Positions 37,523 to 45,646 of a stretch of 64,000 bases of DNA are shown here, piece after piece. The notes beneath the pieces are model-generated. The model had not been told where the DNA came from. It saw only the letters and a list, made by a program, of their open reading frames with translations, and did not search any database. Both the position numbers and the translations under genes were made by a program. Origin of the DNA: Cupriavidus sp. D384. GTDB lineage: Bacteria; Pseudomonadota; Gammaproteobacteria; Burkholderiales; Burkholderiaceae. The stretch spans positions 1 to 64,000 of the forward strand of contig NZ_BBQI01000050.1 in NCBI RefSeq assembly GCF_001652915.1. The letters are read 5' to 3'. The number at the start of each line of letters is the position of its first letter. The stretch's first letter is position 1.

Positions 37523-37984
37523 TTGCGCATACGCAGCCAAAAGGACTTTGCCTCCGGCCTGATGTTCGTTCTGGTCGGCCTGGGCTTTTCCTTCGTCGCT
37601 CGCGGCTATTCCATGGGAACAGCCGCCAAGATGGGTCCTGGATACTTCCCGTTCCTGCTCGGGCTGGTGCTTGCACTGCTGGGTGCGGTCGTGACGATCG
37701 GGGCCCTGTCGTCCAAGGGTGAGAAAGACCAGCTGGCCCGCTGGGACCTGAAGATCCTGCTGTGGATCCTGGGTTCCGTCGTGCTGTTCGGCCTGCTGCT
37801 CAAGCCGCTCGGCATGGTGCTGTCGGTGTTTGTGCTGGTGATCGTGTCGTCGATGGCCAGCCATGAGTTCAGCTGGAAGGGCGCGCTGCTCAACAGCGTC
37901 GTGCTCGTGCTGATCAGCATGGGCGCGTTCGTGTACGGCATCAATCTGCAGATGCCGGTGTGGCCTGCCTTCATCACCGGCTAA
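37523..37984 (+). CDS. tctB: Tripartite tricarboxylate transporter small membrane protein TctB
   Basis: This is the small membrane partner of a solute-binding-protein-dependent TTT transporter. At 153 residues with four helices it is typical (MGPGYFPFLLGLVLALLGAV). The start is TTG 37523, seven bases after AGGAG at 37511-37515; this places the N-terminus close to the first helix. The frame is open to 37463. tctA begins 13 bases after the stop. No binding protein (TctC/Bug) is encoded in the window, so one from elsewhere must serve it. Confidence 0.9.
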   Translation: MRIRSQKDFASGLMFVLVGLGFSFVARGYSMGTAAKMGPGYFPFLLGLVLALLGAVVTIGALSSKGEKDQLARWDLKILLWILGSVVLFGLLLKPLGMVLSVFVLVIVSSMASHEFSWKGALLNSVVLVLISMGAFVYGINLQMPVWPAFITG

Positions 37985-37997
37985 GGAGTCGCCCCAA

Positions 37998-39500
37998 ATG
38001 GAATTGTTTGAACACCTTGCCCTGGGCTTCTCCACGGCACTGACCCTGCAGAACCTGGCATACGCCTTCCTGGGCTGCGTGCTGGGTACGCTGATCGGCG
38101 TGCTGCCGGGCCTCGGGCCTCTGGCTACCATCGCCATGCTGCTGCCGGTGACGTACTCGCTGCCCCCGGTGGCCGCGCTGATCATGCTGGCCGGTATCTA
38201 CTACGGCGCGCAGTACGGTGGTTCCACCACCGCCATCCTGGTGAACCTGCCGGGTGAATCGTCGTCCGTGGTGACCACCATCGACGGCTACCAGATGGCA
38301 CGGCGCGGCCGCGCTGGCGTGGCGCTTGCCACCGCCGGTATCGGTTCGTTCTTCGCAGGCTGCGTGGCTACGCTGATCCTGGCTGCCTTCGCAACGCCGC
38401 TGTCGGAACTGGCATTCAAGTTCGGTCCCGCCGAGTACTTCTCGCTGATGGTGCTGGGCCTGATCGGTGCCGTGGTGCTGGCTTCGGGCTCGCTGCCCAA
38501 GGCTGTGGCGATGATCGTGCTGGGCCTGCTGATGGGCCTGATCGGTACCGACGTGAACTCGGGCGCTGCGCGCTTCTCGTTCGACGTGCCCGAACTGACC
38601 GACGGCATCGATTTCGTGGCGCTGGCAATGGGTATGTTCGGTTTCGCGGAAATCATCGCGAACCTGGAGCAGAAGGAAGCCCGCGAGACGTTCACGAACA
38701 AGGTGACGAACCTGTTCCCGACCCGCGACGACTTCCGGCGCATGATCCCTGCCGTGCTGCGTGGCACGATGCTGGGTTCGGCACTGGGTATCCTGCCGGG
38801 CGGCGGTGCGGCACTGGCTTCGTTTGCAGCCTACTCGCTGGAAAAGAAGACCTCGAAGTACGCACACGAGTTTGGCAAGGGCGCCATCGAAGGCGTGGCA
38901 GGTCCGGAATCGGCCAACAACGCCGCGGCACAGACCTCGTTCATCCCGCTGCTGACGCTGGGCATTCCGCCCAACGCCGTGATGGCGCTGATGGTGGGCG
39001 CGATGACGATCCACAACATCCAGCCGGGCCCGCAGGTCATGACCAGCAACCCGTCGCTGTTCTGGGGCCTGATCGCCTCGATGTGGATCGGCAACCTGAT
39101 GCTGATCATCCTGAACCTGCCGATGATCGGTATCTGGGTGAAGCTGCTGACCGTGCCGTATCGCTTCCTGTACCCGGCCATTCTGACGTTCTGCTGCATT
39201 GGCGTGTACTCGGTCAACAACCAGACCTTCGACGTGTTCATGGCGGCCGCCTTCGGTGTGATCGGCTACCTGTTCCTGAAGCTCAAGTGCGAGCCGGCTC
39301 CGCTGTTGCTGGGCTTCGTGCTGGGACCGATGATGGAAGAAAACTTCCGCCGTACGCTGCTGCTGTCGCGTGGCGAGTTCACGGTGTTCTTCACCCGTCC
39401 GCTGTCGGTGGGTCTGCTGATTGCTGCAGCCGCACTGGTGGCCGTGGTGGCGCTGCCGTCGATCAAGGCGAAGCGCGAAGAAGCGTTCCAGGAAGAATAA
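37998..39500 (+). CDS. tctA: Tripartite tricarboxylate transporter large membrane protein TctA
   Basis: This is the 500-residue, 11- to 12-helix catalytic subunit of a TTT carrier. Family motifs include GVLPGLGPLATIAMLLP near the N-terminus, YYGAQYGGSTTAILVNLPGE (exactly 20 residues) and GILPGGGAALASFAAYSLEK in the second half, which mirrors the first. The probable substrate is a carboxylate such as citrate, but Bug proteins vary widely. Two hairpins follow the stop. Codon use in tctBA looks somewhat more selective (fewer GTG/GCG alternations) than in neighbours, which may mean higher expression. Confidence 0.93.
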   Translation: MELFEHLALGFSTALTLQNLAYAFLGCVLGTLIGVLPGLGPLATIAMLLPVTYSLPPVAALIMLAGIYYGAQYGGSTTAILVNLPGESSSVVTTIDGYQMARRGRAGVALATAGIGSFFAGCVATLILAAFATPLSELAFKFGPAEYFSLMVLGLIGAVVLASGSLPKAVAMIVLGLLMGLIGTDVNSGAARFSFDVPELTDGIDFVALAMGMFGFAEIIANLEQKEARETFTNKVTNLFPTRDDFRRMIPAVLRGTMLGSALGILPGGGAALASFAAYSLEKKTSKYAHEFGKGAIEGVAGPESANNAAAQTSFIPLLTLGIPPNAVMALMVGAMTIHNIQPGPQVMTSNPSLFWGLIASMWIGNLMLIILNLPMIGIWVKLLTVPYRFLYPAILTFCCIGVYSVNNQTFDVFMAAAFGVIGYLFLKLKCEPAPLLLGFVLGPMMEENFRRTLLLSRGEFTVFFTRPLSVGLLIAAAALVAVVALPSIKAKREEAFQEE

Positions 39501-39524
39501 CGCTCCGTGGCGTTCCTGAACCAT

Positions 39525-39544
39525 CGCGCCGCCCAGGCGGCGCG
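39525..39544 (+). other. GC-rich hairpin after tctA
   Basis: CGCGCCGCC and GGCGGCGCG flank CA, giving eight pairs and a four-base loop. It may slow polymerase before the T-run terminator 15 bases downstream. Confidence 0.5.
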
Positions 39545-39559
39545 AAACTAGCAAGCTTT

Positions 39560-39590
39560 CGGGGTGCCACTGCGTGCACCCCGTTTTTTT
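39560..39590 (+). terminator. Rho-independent terminator of tctBA
   Basis: CGGGGTGC pairs with GCACCCCG around an eight-base loop and is followed by seven T residues. Confidence 0.88.
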
Positions 39591-39639
39591 AGCCATTGAA
39601 GAAGAGGAGCCTGGCTGCGTCAGCAGTCTCGGGCTGCGC

Positions 39640-39972
39640 ATGATGATTAGACTTACCGCACCTTTGGCTGCGTCACCTGCGCCTATGAAAACGCCTTCGC
39701 TCGACCGGGTCGTTTCCCGGCTGTACATCCTGAAGCTGGTGCAGGCCAGCCCATCCACGGTGTTCAACCTGATGGAGCGTCTGCGCGACCGGGGAATAGA
39801 CAAGAACATCCGTGCGCTGCGCCCCATCCTGCGCAGCCTGATGATGGCGCGCGCCATTACCGCCGAGCTGGTGGAAGGCAATGGTCGTGTCTACACGATC
39901 ACCGATCAGGGCCGGGCGGAACTTGACGCCTACCTGTCGCACCTCGACGTGCTGAAGCGCGAGGAAGCGTAA
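39640..39972 (+). CDS. PadR-like winged-helix regulator
   Basis: This is a protein of about 110 residues made mostly of one winged helix (SLDRVVSRLYILKLVQASPS, ... ITDQGRAELDAYLSH), as in short PadR-family repressors that lack the C-terminal dimer domain. The start is uncertain: ATG 39640 or 39643, or ATG 39685 (MKTPSLD), which begins just at the domain. The upstream open frame overlaps the tctA terminator and is unlikely. GAGGAG at 39604-39609 is too far from any of these starts to decide. No target is evident. Confidence 0.68.
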   Translation: MMIRLTAPLAASPAPMKTPSLDRVVSRLYILKLVQASPSTVFNLMERLRDRGIDKNIRALRPILRSLMMARAITAELVEGNGRVYTITDQGRAELDAYLSHLDVLKREEA

Positions 39973-39995
39973 GGCGACTGCGCCTGTACACAATA

Positions 39996-40030
39996 GAAAA
40001 TGCCCCGGTGCCGCAAGGGCACCGGGGCAT
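39996..40030 (-). terminator. Rho-independent terminator of the DUF4397 gene
   Basis: ATGCCCCGGTGCC and GGCACCGGGGCAT make a 13-bp stem with a five-base loop. Read on the minus strand it ends in TTTT. It may also serve the winged-helix gene from the other side. Confidence 0.87.
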
Positions 40031-40046
40031 TGCCGGCGGGCCGCGA

Positions 40047-40838
40047 TTACTGCGCCGCCGTCTGCGTCACCAGTTCCTGGGCCGTCGCATTGCTGGTGTT
40101 GCTTTGCGCCACCAGTACCTTGATCTTGTTCGGCACCACCGCGCCAAAGCCGTCGGCCGGGATCGTGGTGATCAGCCAGTCGGCATTCTTGCTGATGGTC
40201 AGCGCACCGGAATCGAAGATCACCGTCTTCGTGCCCGCCGTCGTGATGCGCAGGCGATAGGTGCCGCCATCCACATACTGCGAATCCTGGCCCGATGCCG
40301 GCACGGCGGCCTTGTACCGCACCGAGGCCATGTTCGGCTGCACCGAGTTCAGGTCCACGGCCGGCGTCGTCAGGTACACGTCGATGTTCTGCGCATTGAT
40401 CGACGCATTGAACGTCCGCACCCGTGCCGAGGTATCCAGCAGGCCCTTGCCGTACGGGTCGTCGATCTGCGCCACGTCGGCTGCCGTGGTGCCGGGCAGG
40501 GCGATCACGGTGTACTTGTGACCGGTATGCGCGTCAACTGTGGTAGCGCCGATCTGTGTCGACGTACCGGTCAGGTTGAACGCGAACAGGTTGTTGCCCG
40601 TGGATACATCGAAGTAGCCGGACACGGTCTTGTACGGGATGTTCTGCAGCGATGTCAGTGCGCCGTTCTGCAGCACGTCCACATTGGGGCCAGCCGTGAC
40701 CGCATGGATCACGCGCACCGACGGCTTGCTGACGCCGATGCGGTCATCGATGCCGTCGTCGCCGCCACCGCAGGCCGCGAGGACCGCCGTGGTTGCCAGC
40801 GCCAGTCCCAGAATGATCCTTTTCCTGAATTGCGTCAT
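40047..40838 (-). CDS. DUF4397 lipoprotein
   Basis: This 263-residue lipoprotein has a signal peptide and a lipobox with Cys23 in AVLAACGGGDD. Two DUF4397 immunoglobulin-like beta-rich units follow (SVRVIHAVTAGPNVDVLQNG and, repeated, VRTFNASINAQNIDVYLTTP). The domain often occurs in surface-attached or secreted proteins of unknown function. The Gly-Asp lead after the Cys favours outer-membrane retention. The gene is monocistronic with its own terminator, and a 512-base gap without a clear gene precedes it. Confidence 0.88.
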   Translation of the reverse strand: MTQFRKRIILGLALATTAVLAACGGGDDGIDDRIGVSKPSVRVIHAVTAGPNVDVLQNGALTSLQNIPYKTVSGYFDVSTGNNLFAFNLTGTSTQIGATTVDAHTGHKYTVIALPGTTAADVAQIDDPYGKGLLDTSARVRTFNASINAQNIDVYLTTPAVDLNSVQPNMASVRYKAAVPASGQDSQYVDGGTYRLRITTAGTKTVIFDSGALTISKNADWLITTIPADGFGAVVPNKIKVLVAQSNTSNATAQELVTQTAAQ

Positions 40839-41350
40839 GTGTTCACCTCTTTTCCGTTTGAAGTTCAGGGAGCGAGCGAGACATGCTGAGACGACGTTGC
40901 TGCCAGAGGAAGTCGTCGTTTCGTGCGATGCGCGCCGCGCTCGGCAATCGTGATGCGGGTTGCAGCTGGCAGCCTTGTGTCATTGCGCTTGCCGTGATGA
41001 AACGATAGGCATCCGGGAAAAAGGGAGACAGACGCGGGGCTCCGAAATCAATGTCGGAGGAATCCCACAATTCGGTTGCAAAGCTGACACACGAGCGTAC
41101 GTTTCAAACGCAGCGCCGCCCCATGCTGCGGCATGTCAAAGAGGCAAAAAAAAACGGGCCGCAACAGCGCTGCGACCCGCCTCGCACGATAACTGCAAGG
41201 GTCAACCGGAACGAGCACCCGCATGCCTCCCACAGCTTCGTCTGCATCGTCAGACGAATGACCAGCCTGATGGGCGAGCGCCGCGAACGGGACCGTGCCG
41301 CTCCTGTCCGGATTCCGGTCTATCCGTACGGCGACAGCGGCATCATGGGT
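40839..41350. other. Gene-free region upstream of the DUF4397 lipoprotein
   Basis: The 512 bases hold no supported gene. A run of nine A residues (41146-41154) beside a stem CGGG-CCGCA...TGCG-CCCG at 41155-41179 would work as a minus-strand terminator, about 170 bases after the BON-protein gene. It could end the BON transcript. Confidence 0.5.
41146..41179 (-). terminator. Probable minus-strand terminator with a nine-base T-run
   Basis: In minus-strand RNA, CGGG(mismatch)CGCA arms enclose a seven-base loop and are followed by nine U residues. The stem has two four-base halves with one mismatch, so it is moderate in strength. Confidence 0.6.
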
Positions 41351-41740
41351 TCAACGCGCACTTCGGGCTACCCGTAGTTCGTCCGACACGGCGCTGACGC
41401 CGCGCACATCCTTGGCTGCCTTCAGTGCAGCGGCACGCTGTGATTCGTCGCGAATCGCGCCCTGCAGGCGCACGACCCCGTCGACCGAACGCACGTCGAT
41501 ACGCGATGCGTCCAGGCCACCTATCCCGGCCAGCGCCTGCCTGACGTCGACCATGATGGTTTCGTCAGTCGCGGCGGCCGTATCGCGCGGCGCTGCCGTG
41601 CGGCCGGTCGATGAAGGAATGCTGGCGTCCGCGCCAGCGGCGGTCGCGATATGCGGCAGCGACCAAAGTGCGCTTGCCACGGGCACCATGCAGATCACAA
41701 GGCGGCGTAGCGCGCGGTGTTGAGAGCGGAAGTCCATCAT
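41351..41740 (-). CDS. BON-domain secreted protein
   Basis: This 129-residue exported protein has a signal peptide (about residues 1-30) followed by a Ser/Thr-rich linker and one BON domain (about 70-125, with VDVRQALAGIGGLDASRIDV and VDGVVRLQGAIRDESQRAAA). BON domains bind phospholipid membranes; OsmY is the well-known stress example. GGAGG is five bases before ATG 41740. Two other BON proteins are encoded within 7 kb. It may help protect the envelope. Confidence 0.82.
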   Translation of the reverse strand: MMDFRSQHRALRRLVICMVPVASALWSLPHIATAAGADASIPSSTGRTAAPRDTAAATDETIMVDVRQALAGIGGLDASRIDVRSVDGVVRLQGAIRDESQRAAALKAAKDVRGVSAVSDELRVARSAR

Positions 41741-41840
41741 GATGTCCTCCGGTGGTTGCACCGCTTTTCTTCAAGCAACATTCGTGCGATGCGGCGCATG
41801 CGAGGCGCGCAAGCCGGAGGCGACGGGGAGAACGACAATC

Positions 41841-43856
41841 CTAGAGGCCAAAGGGCCACGTCTCGGGCATGCCTCCTGCGTTTTCAGTGGCTGCAGGCAA
41901 TGGGGTAAGCGCCGTGGTCTCCTCGAACCAGATCCATGCATCGAACTGCTCAGGCAGCACGGCGCGCGCATAGTGGCTGACGCGTTCGGTATCGGGCCGG
42001 TAGATGACGCCGATAAAGCGCTCCTGATGCGGCGTCATCAACGCGGCCCGCAGTGCTGCGCTGGCTGATGCCACATTGGCGCGCAGATCCACGAATGCGC
42101 GCGGCACGCCGGCTTCGCAGGCAATGAAAGCGTAGCTATCGGTCCGAGCGGGCAACACGCGCTTGATCTCCATCGGTCCATCCCAGTCCGATGCGGCGGC
42201 CACGGTGCCGGTGTAGGTATCCTGGCCGATCAGTGCAGCGTGGGCGCCAAAGCGCTGGCGGCACAACTGGCCGATATTCAGCTCGTCCCGATCCGTACCC
42301 ATGGCAGTGGCGGCCGCGTTGCCAATATGCGAGTTGTGGGCCCAGACCACCGCCCTGGCTTGCTGGCCGTGCGCATCGAGCAGGCGGGTCAGCACATCGA
42401 ACATGTGGGTGTCGCGCAGGTTCCAGCTTGCGGCGGCGCCGTAGTACATCAGGCGGTAGTACTGTTCCGCCGAGGCAACCAGCCGTGCGTTCTGGGCCGC
42501 GTCGAAGTAGTCTTCGAATCCGTGGCTGCCATAGTCGATGCGTTGTGCCCGCAGCGATTGCAGTTGTGCGATCACTGCGTCTTCACAGGCCGAGTAGGCG
42601 CCTGACAGCACCGCGCGCCCGTAGACCGAAGGCCGCTGCCGCCACGGATCCAGGCAGGCGTAGCGCTGGCGGGCCTCTGCCGCGGCTGCCGGGTCCACCT
42701 TGTCGAGGTAGGCCAGTACCGATGCCATCGACGCCTTCATGCTGTAGAGGTCCAGCCCGAAGAAACCGGCGTGTGCCAGCGCGGGCCGCTGTGCGTTGTA
42801 GCCGTGCAGCCATTGCACGAATGCGGCTACCTCTGTATTGCGCCACATCCACGTGGGAAAGCGCGAGAACGGCGCGAATGCCTCGGTGCTGCTATCGACG
42901 GACTGGACAGACTGGCTGCCTCCCAGGCCCGGCCGCTGGCGCACGTAACGGTCGATTGCGGCCGCGTCGGGCCAGTCGGCTTCCACCGCGACAATGGAAA
43001 AGCCATGCCGTTCGATCAGCCGCTGGGTGGCGCGGGCGCGCGCGCGATAGAACTCGGAGGTGCCGTGCGACGACTCGCCCAGCAGCACCACCTTGCAATC
43101 GGCGAAGCGGTCGACCCATTCGGCAAAATCAGGATCGTCGATGTCGGGAAGCGGGAGGGCGGCGTCGGCAAACGCCCGCGCTGCCGGGCTCATGTTTGGC
43201 GCGCGGGGGTCTTCCCACCCGTGTTCGCCAATCAGCGGCACGAACATGACCTCGCCGAGATCGTCGCGCGTCAGGCGCCCATTTGCCTCGCGAACGACGC
43301 GCACCAGCGTCTGGCGTGAATGCAGCGCGCCCAGCGGCATCACCAGCGTGCCGCCTGGCGCCAGTTGCGCGATCCAGTTATCGGGAATACGTGGGCCGCC
43401 GGCCGCGGCGATGATGGCGTCGTACGGTGCGCCGTCCGGCCAGCCCAGTGTGCCGTCCGCAATGTGCACGTCCACGTTCGACAGGCCAAGCCCGGCCAGC
43501 CGCCTCGCTGCGGCATTCGCCAGCGCGCCATGTCGTTCCACTGTGTCGACGTGGGCAGCAATGCGCGCCATGATGGCGGCGGCATAGCCCGACCCGGTGC
43601 CAATCTCCAGCACCCGTGCCGCAGGGGTCAGCCGGGCAGCTTCGATCATGCGGGCGACGATATACGGCTGCGAAATGGTCTGGCCCTGTCCGATGCCCAG
43701 TGGCGCATCGTCGTAGGCACTCGGCCGGGCCGATTCCGGTACGAACTGCTCGCGCGGCACGTCGCCCATGGCGTGCAGGACTTGGGCGTCTACGACGCCG
43801 CGTCGACGCAACTGCAGTTCCACCATATTGCGGCGGCGATCAGCGGCAGTATCCAT
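41841..43856 (-). CDS. Fused L-isoaspartate O-methyltransferase and erythromycin-esterase-like protein
   Basis: This is a 671-residue two-domain protein in one uninterrupted frame. Residues about 1-225 are a PCMT: VPREQFVPE, GQTISQPYIVARM, the SAM motif LEIGTGSG (83-90) and a GGTLVMPLG segment. Residues about 230-655 are an erythromycin-esterase family domain: VVLLGESSHGTSEFY with E261 and H264, DWPDAAAIDRYVR, and VVWAHNSHIGN with the later catalytic His. The first domain should repair isoaspartyl damage in proteins; the second may be a hydrolase with an unknown ester. A methyl ester is the product of the first reaction, so linkage is tempting but unproved. Confidence 0.9.
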   Translation of the reverse strand: MDTAADRRRNMVELQLRRRGVVDAQVLHAMGDVPREQFVPESARPSAYDDAPLGIGQGQTISQPYIVARMIEAARLTPAARVLEIGTGSGYAAAIMARIAAHVDTVERHGALANAAARRLAGLGLSNVDVHIADGTLGWPDGAPYDAIIAAAGGPRIPDNWIAQLAPGGTLVMPLGALHSRQTLVRVVREANGRLTRDDLGEVMFVPLIGEHGWEDPRAPNMSPAARAFADAALPLPDIDDPDFAEWVDRFADCKVVLLGESSHGTSEFYRARARATQRLIERHGFSIVAVEADWPDAAAIDRYVRQRPGLGGSQSVQSVDSSTEAFAPFSRFPTWMWRNTEVAAFVQWLHGYNAQRPALAHAGFFGLDLYSMKASMASVLAYLDKVDPAAAAEARQRYACLDPWRQRPSVYGRAVLSGAYSACEDAVIAQLQSLRAQRIDYGSHGFEDYFDAAQNARLVASAEQYYRLMYYGAAASWNLRDTHMFDVLTRLLDAHGQQARAVVWAHNSHIGNAAATAMGTDRDELNIGQLCRQRFGAHAALIGQDTYTGTVAAASDWDGPMEIKRVLPARTDSYAFIACEAGVPRAFVDLRANVASASAALRAALMTPHQERFIGVIYRPDTERVSHYARAVLPEQFDAWIWFEETTALTPLPAATENAGGMPETWPFGL

Positions 43857-43954
43857 ACGTGACCCCGTGGCCTGCCGCAGGCTGCCTTACCGGCGTTTGA
43901 ATCACCGGCTTGTAAGGCGTGCCGCAGCGGGTAGATCCGCACGTCGCCCGGGTT

Positions 43955-44006
43955 CGCGCACCCGTGGCATACAGGTGCGCGATGCCGCAGGATGCCAAAT
44001 GCGGCA
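43955..44006. other. Two tandem hairpins between the PRC-barrel and methyltransferase-esterase genes
   Basis: CGCGCACC/GGTGCGCG (43955-43981) and TGCCGCA/TGCGGCA (43983-44006) are two perfect inverted repeats next to each other. They follow the PRC-barrel stop on the minus strand, without a T-run. They could act in RNA stability or as a weak terminator. Confidence 0.45.
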
Positions 44007-44021
44007 CCCCGTGCGGGTTGG

Positions 44022-44453
44022 CTATATCGTGCCGCCAACATCGGTCCAGTACGGATCGCGTCCGTAGTACTCGTGGACGGTTGTAGCCCACTGCGGGTCG
44101 GCCATGCGCGGCCAGCTATCCTTGTTGAAGCCTGGAGCATCCTTGATGCGGTCGGCCGTCAGCCCCAGCCGGAAACACTTGGCGTCGGTGTCCATTACCA
44201 GCGCGCTCCAGGGAATGGCGTGGAGCGTATCGCCAATGCCCAGAAAGCCGCCAGTGGTCAGCACCGCGTAGGCGACCCGACCGCCTTGTACGTCGATCAT
44301 GATCTCCTTGATCTCGCCAACGTGCTCGCCGTCGGACGAATAGACCTTGGTGTCGTCCAGGCTCGAAGCGGCCATGACTTCGGGGCCGGGGCCGTCACCA
44401 ACGCCTGAGCCAACAATGCCGGCGCCCCGTGAGGAAGAGAGATTGGATGCCAT
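44022..44453 (-). CDS. PRC-barrel domain protein
   Basis: This 143-residue protein has a PRC-barrel core at about residues 26-100 (VYSSDGEHVGEIKEIMIDVQ, then RVAYAVLTTGGFLGIGDTLH and the IPWSAL strand). The C-terminal tail is acidic and aromatic (HEYYGRDPYW). There is no signal peptide. AGGAG is placed seven bases before ATG 44453. The PRC barrel is a binding fold used in photosynthetic and stress proteins; its ligand here is unknown. It shares the minus strand with the methyltransferase-esterase and BON genes. Confidence 0.83.
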   Translation of the reverse strand: MASNLSSSRGAGIVGSGVGDGPGPEVMAASSLDDTKVYSSDGEHVGEIKEIMIDVQGGRVAYAVLTTGGFLGIGDTLHAIPWSALVMDTDAKCFRLGLTADRIKDAPGFNKDSWPRMADPQWATTVHEYYGRDPYWTDVGGTI

Positions 44454-44529
44454 TGCAGTCTCCTGTGATGTGCAATCGGAAACCACCGTGGCGCAACAAG
44501 CGTGCCCGTGGATCTGGCCTTTCAGGCCG

Positions 44530-45075
44530 TTATGCCAAGGTCGCCAGTTCCAGCTGGTTGCTGATCTCGTACGACGGCAGGCACTCGTGCGCAGCATGCT
44601 CTATGCGGGCTCTCGTTTCCGCGTCATGCACGCGGCCGCTCAGCACGCAGACGCCGTCCGCCAATGTTGCCTTGACGGTGCCGGGGTCGACCCATTGCGC
44701 CAGGCGCTCGTCAAGTACCTCACGCTGCTGGATATCGCTCAGCGGTGCCACGGGGCGCATGTCGTCGTTGTCGTATTGCCCGAGCGAAGCGGGCCCGGGC
44801 AACGGACGCGTGGCTTGGGCCAGCGATGACGGCAGCGCGGACTTGCGGGGCGCGGTGCCATACATCCCGTGTTGTTCGATGCCGGCCGGCTCGGTGGTGC
44901 CGCACGGTGCGTAGCGCGGCGTAGGGGAGTTGTCCAGGTGAGCGGGCATGGCCTGTTCGTACTGGCACTTGCGATGATCGTCACTCACGCCGCTGTGCCC
45001 GCCATAGCGATGGTTGGTCAGCGGCTGACTGGCGTGGCGGGCGGCTTGCGTGTCTTTGGTTGGCGTATCGCTCAT
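44530..45075 (-). CDS. BON-domain protein without signal peptide
   Basis: This is a 181-residue protein with a hydrophilic, His/Pro-rich and probably disordered N-terminal half and one C-terminal BON domain (about 113-178, with DIQQREVLDERLAQWVDPGT and KATLADGVCVLSGRVHDAET). No signal peptide is seen, so it may be cytoplasmic and bind the membrane inner face. The ATG at 45075 has GAGG about nine bases upstream; the frame extends further. The next gene upstream is divergent, with a 330-base gap where I see no gene and which presumably holds promoters. Confidence 0.75.
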   Translation of the reverse strand: MSDTPTKDTQAARHASQPLTNHRYGGHSGVSDDHRKCQYEQAMPAHLDNSPTPRYAPCGTTEPAGIEQHGMYGTAPRKSALPSSLAQATRPLPGPASLGQYDNDDMRPVAPLSDIQQREVLDERLAQWVDPGTVKATLADGVCVLSGRVHDAETRARIEHAAHECLPSYEISNQLELATLA

Positions 45076-45405
45076 GGTCGCATTCCTCATGCATGGCATC
45101 CGAAGGGCTCCAAGCGACGCATCGAGCGTGCCAAGCCACTTCGGGCGCGCCCGAAGCCTCGGATGCAGCCGTTGCGCGTACATCTGACGGCAACAGGGAG
45201 ATTTTTACTGCCCGGTACCGGATTCGCAGGGCGCCACGTATGGCGCACAACACCTGCGCGGGACCGTCACGTGGCGGCGACGCTGCGGGCACCGATGACC
45301 GTTGCGGGCCGCAGCGGCGGTGGGTAGCCACCCGGCACGGCCGTTGCGAGCATCGTGCAGACCCTTCATCCACTCATCCTTCATCCATCCATTGGGAGAC
45401 AAGGC

Positions 45406-45630
45406 ATGGAACCACGCAAGCTGATCGCAATGACAGCGGCGGCGCTCTGCATGGGCGCCGCGTATGCGCAGACAGGAACCGGTGTCGGCGCGGCAGGCAC
45501 CACCGGCGGTACCACGGGCGCCACAAGTCCTGGCACAGGCGGCAGCATGGGTGGCAGCACCTCGGGTGGCGCCACGGGCGGCGGCATGGGCGGCGGCATG
45601 GGCGGCAGCGCTGGCGGCGGTGCGCGATAA
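45406..45630 (+). CDS. Small glycine-rich secreted protein
   Basis: This 74-residue protein has a signal peptide (about residues 1-22, ending AAYA) and a mature part made almost wholly of Gly, Thr, Ser and Met, with GGSMGGS, GGGMGG repeats. GGGAG lies seven bases before ATG 45406. Low-complexity peptides of this sort occur in stress neighbourhoods, but no role is known. The codons in the repeat (GGC/GGT GGC) could make the region prone to slippage. An SDR gene starts 16 bases later and may be translated from the same message. Confidence 0.62.
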   Translation: MEPRKLIAMTAAALCMGAAYAQTGTGVGAAGTTGGTTGATSPGTGGSMGGSTSGGATGGGMGGGMGGSAGGGAR

Positions 45631-45646
45631 GCCGGGGAGCCAGGCC

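Noticed and set aside
41841-43856. Reading the methyltransferase-esterase gene as a macrolide-resistance gene
   Set aside because: The esterase domain family is broad, the gene is in a stress neighbourhood without mobile elements, and the methyltransferase domain is a protein-repair enzyme.
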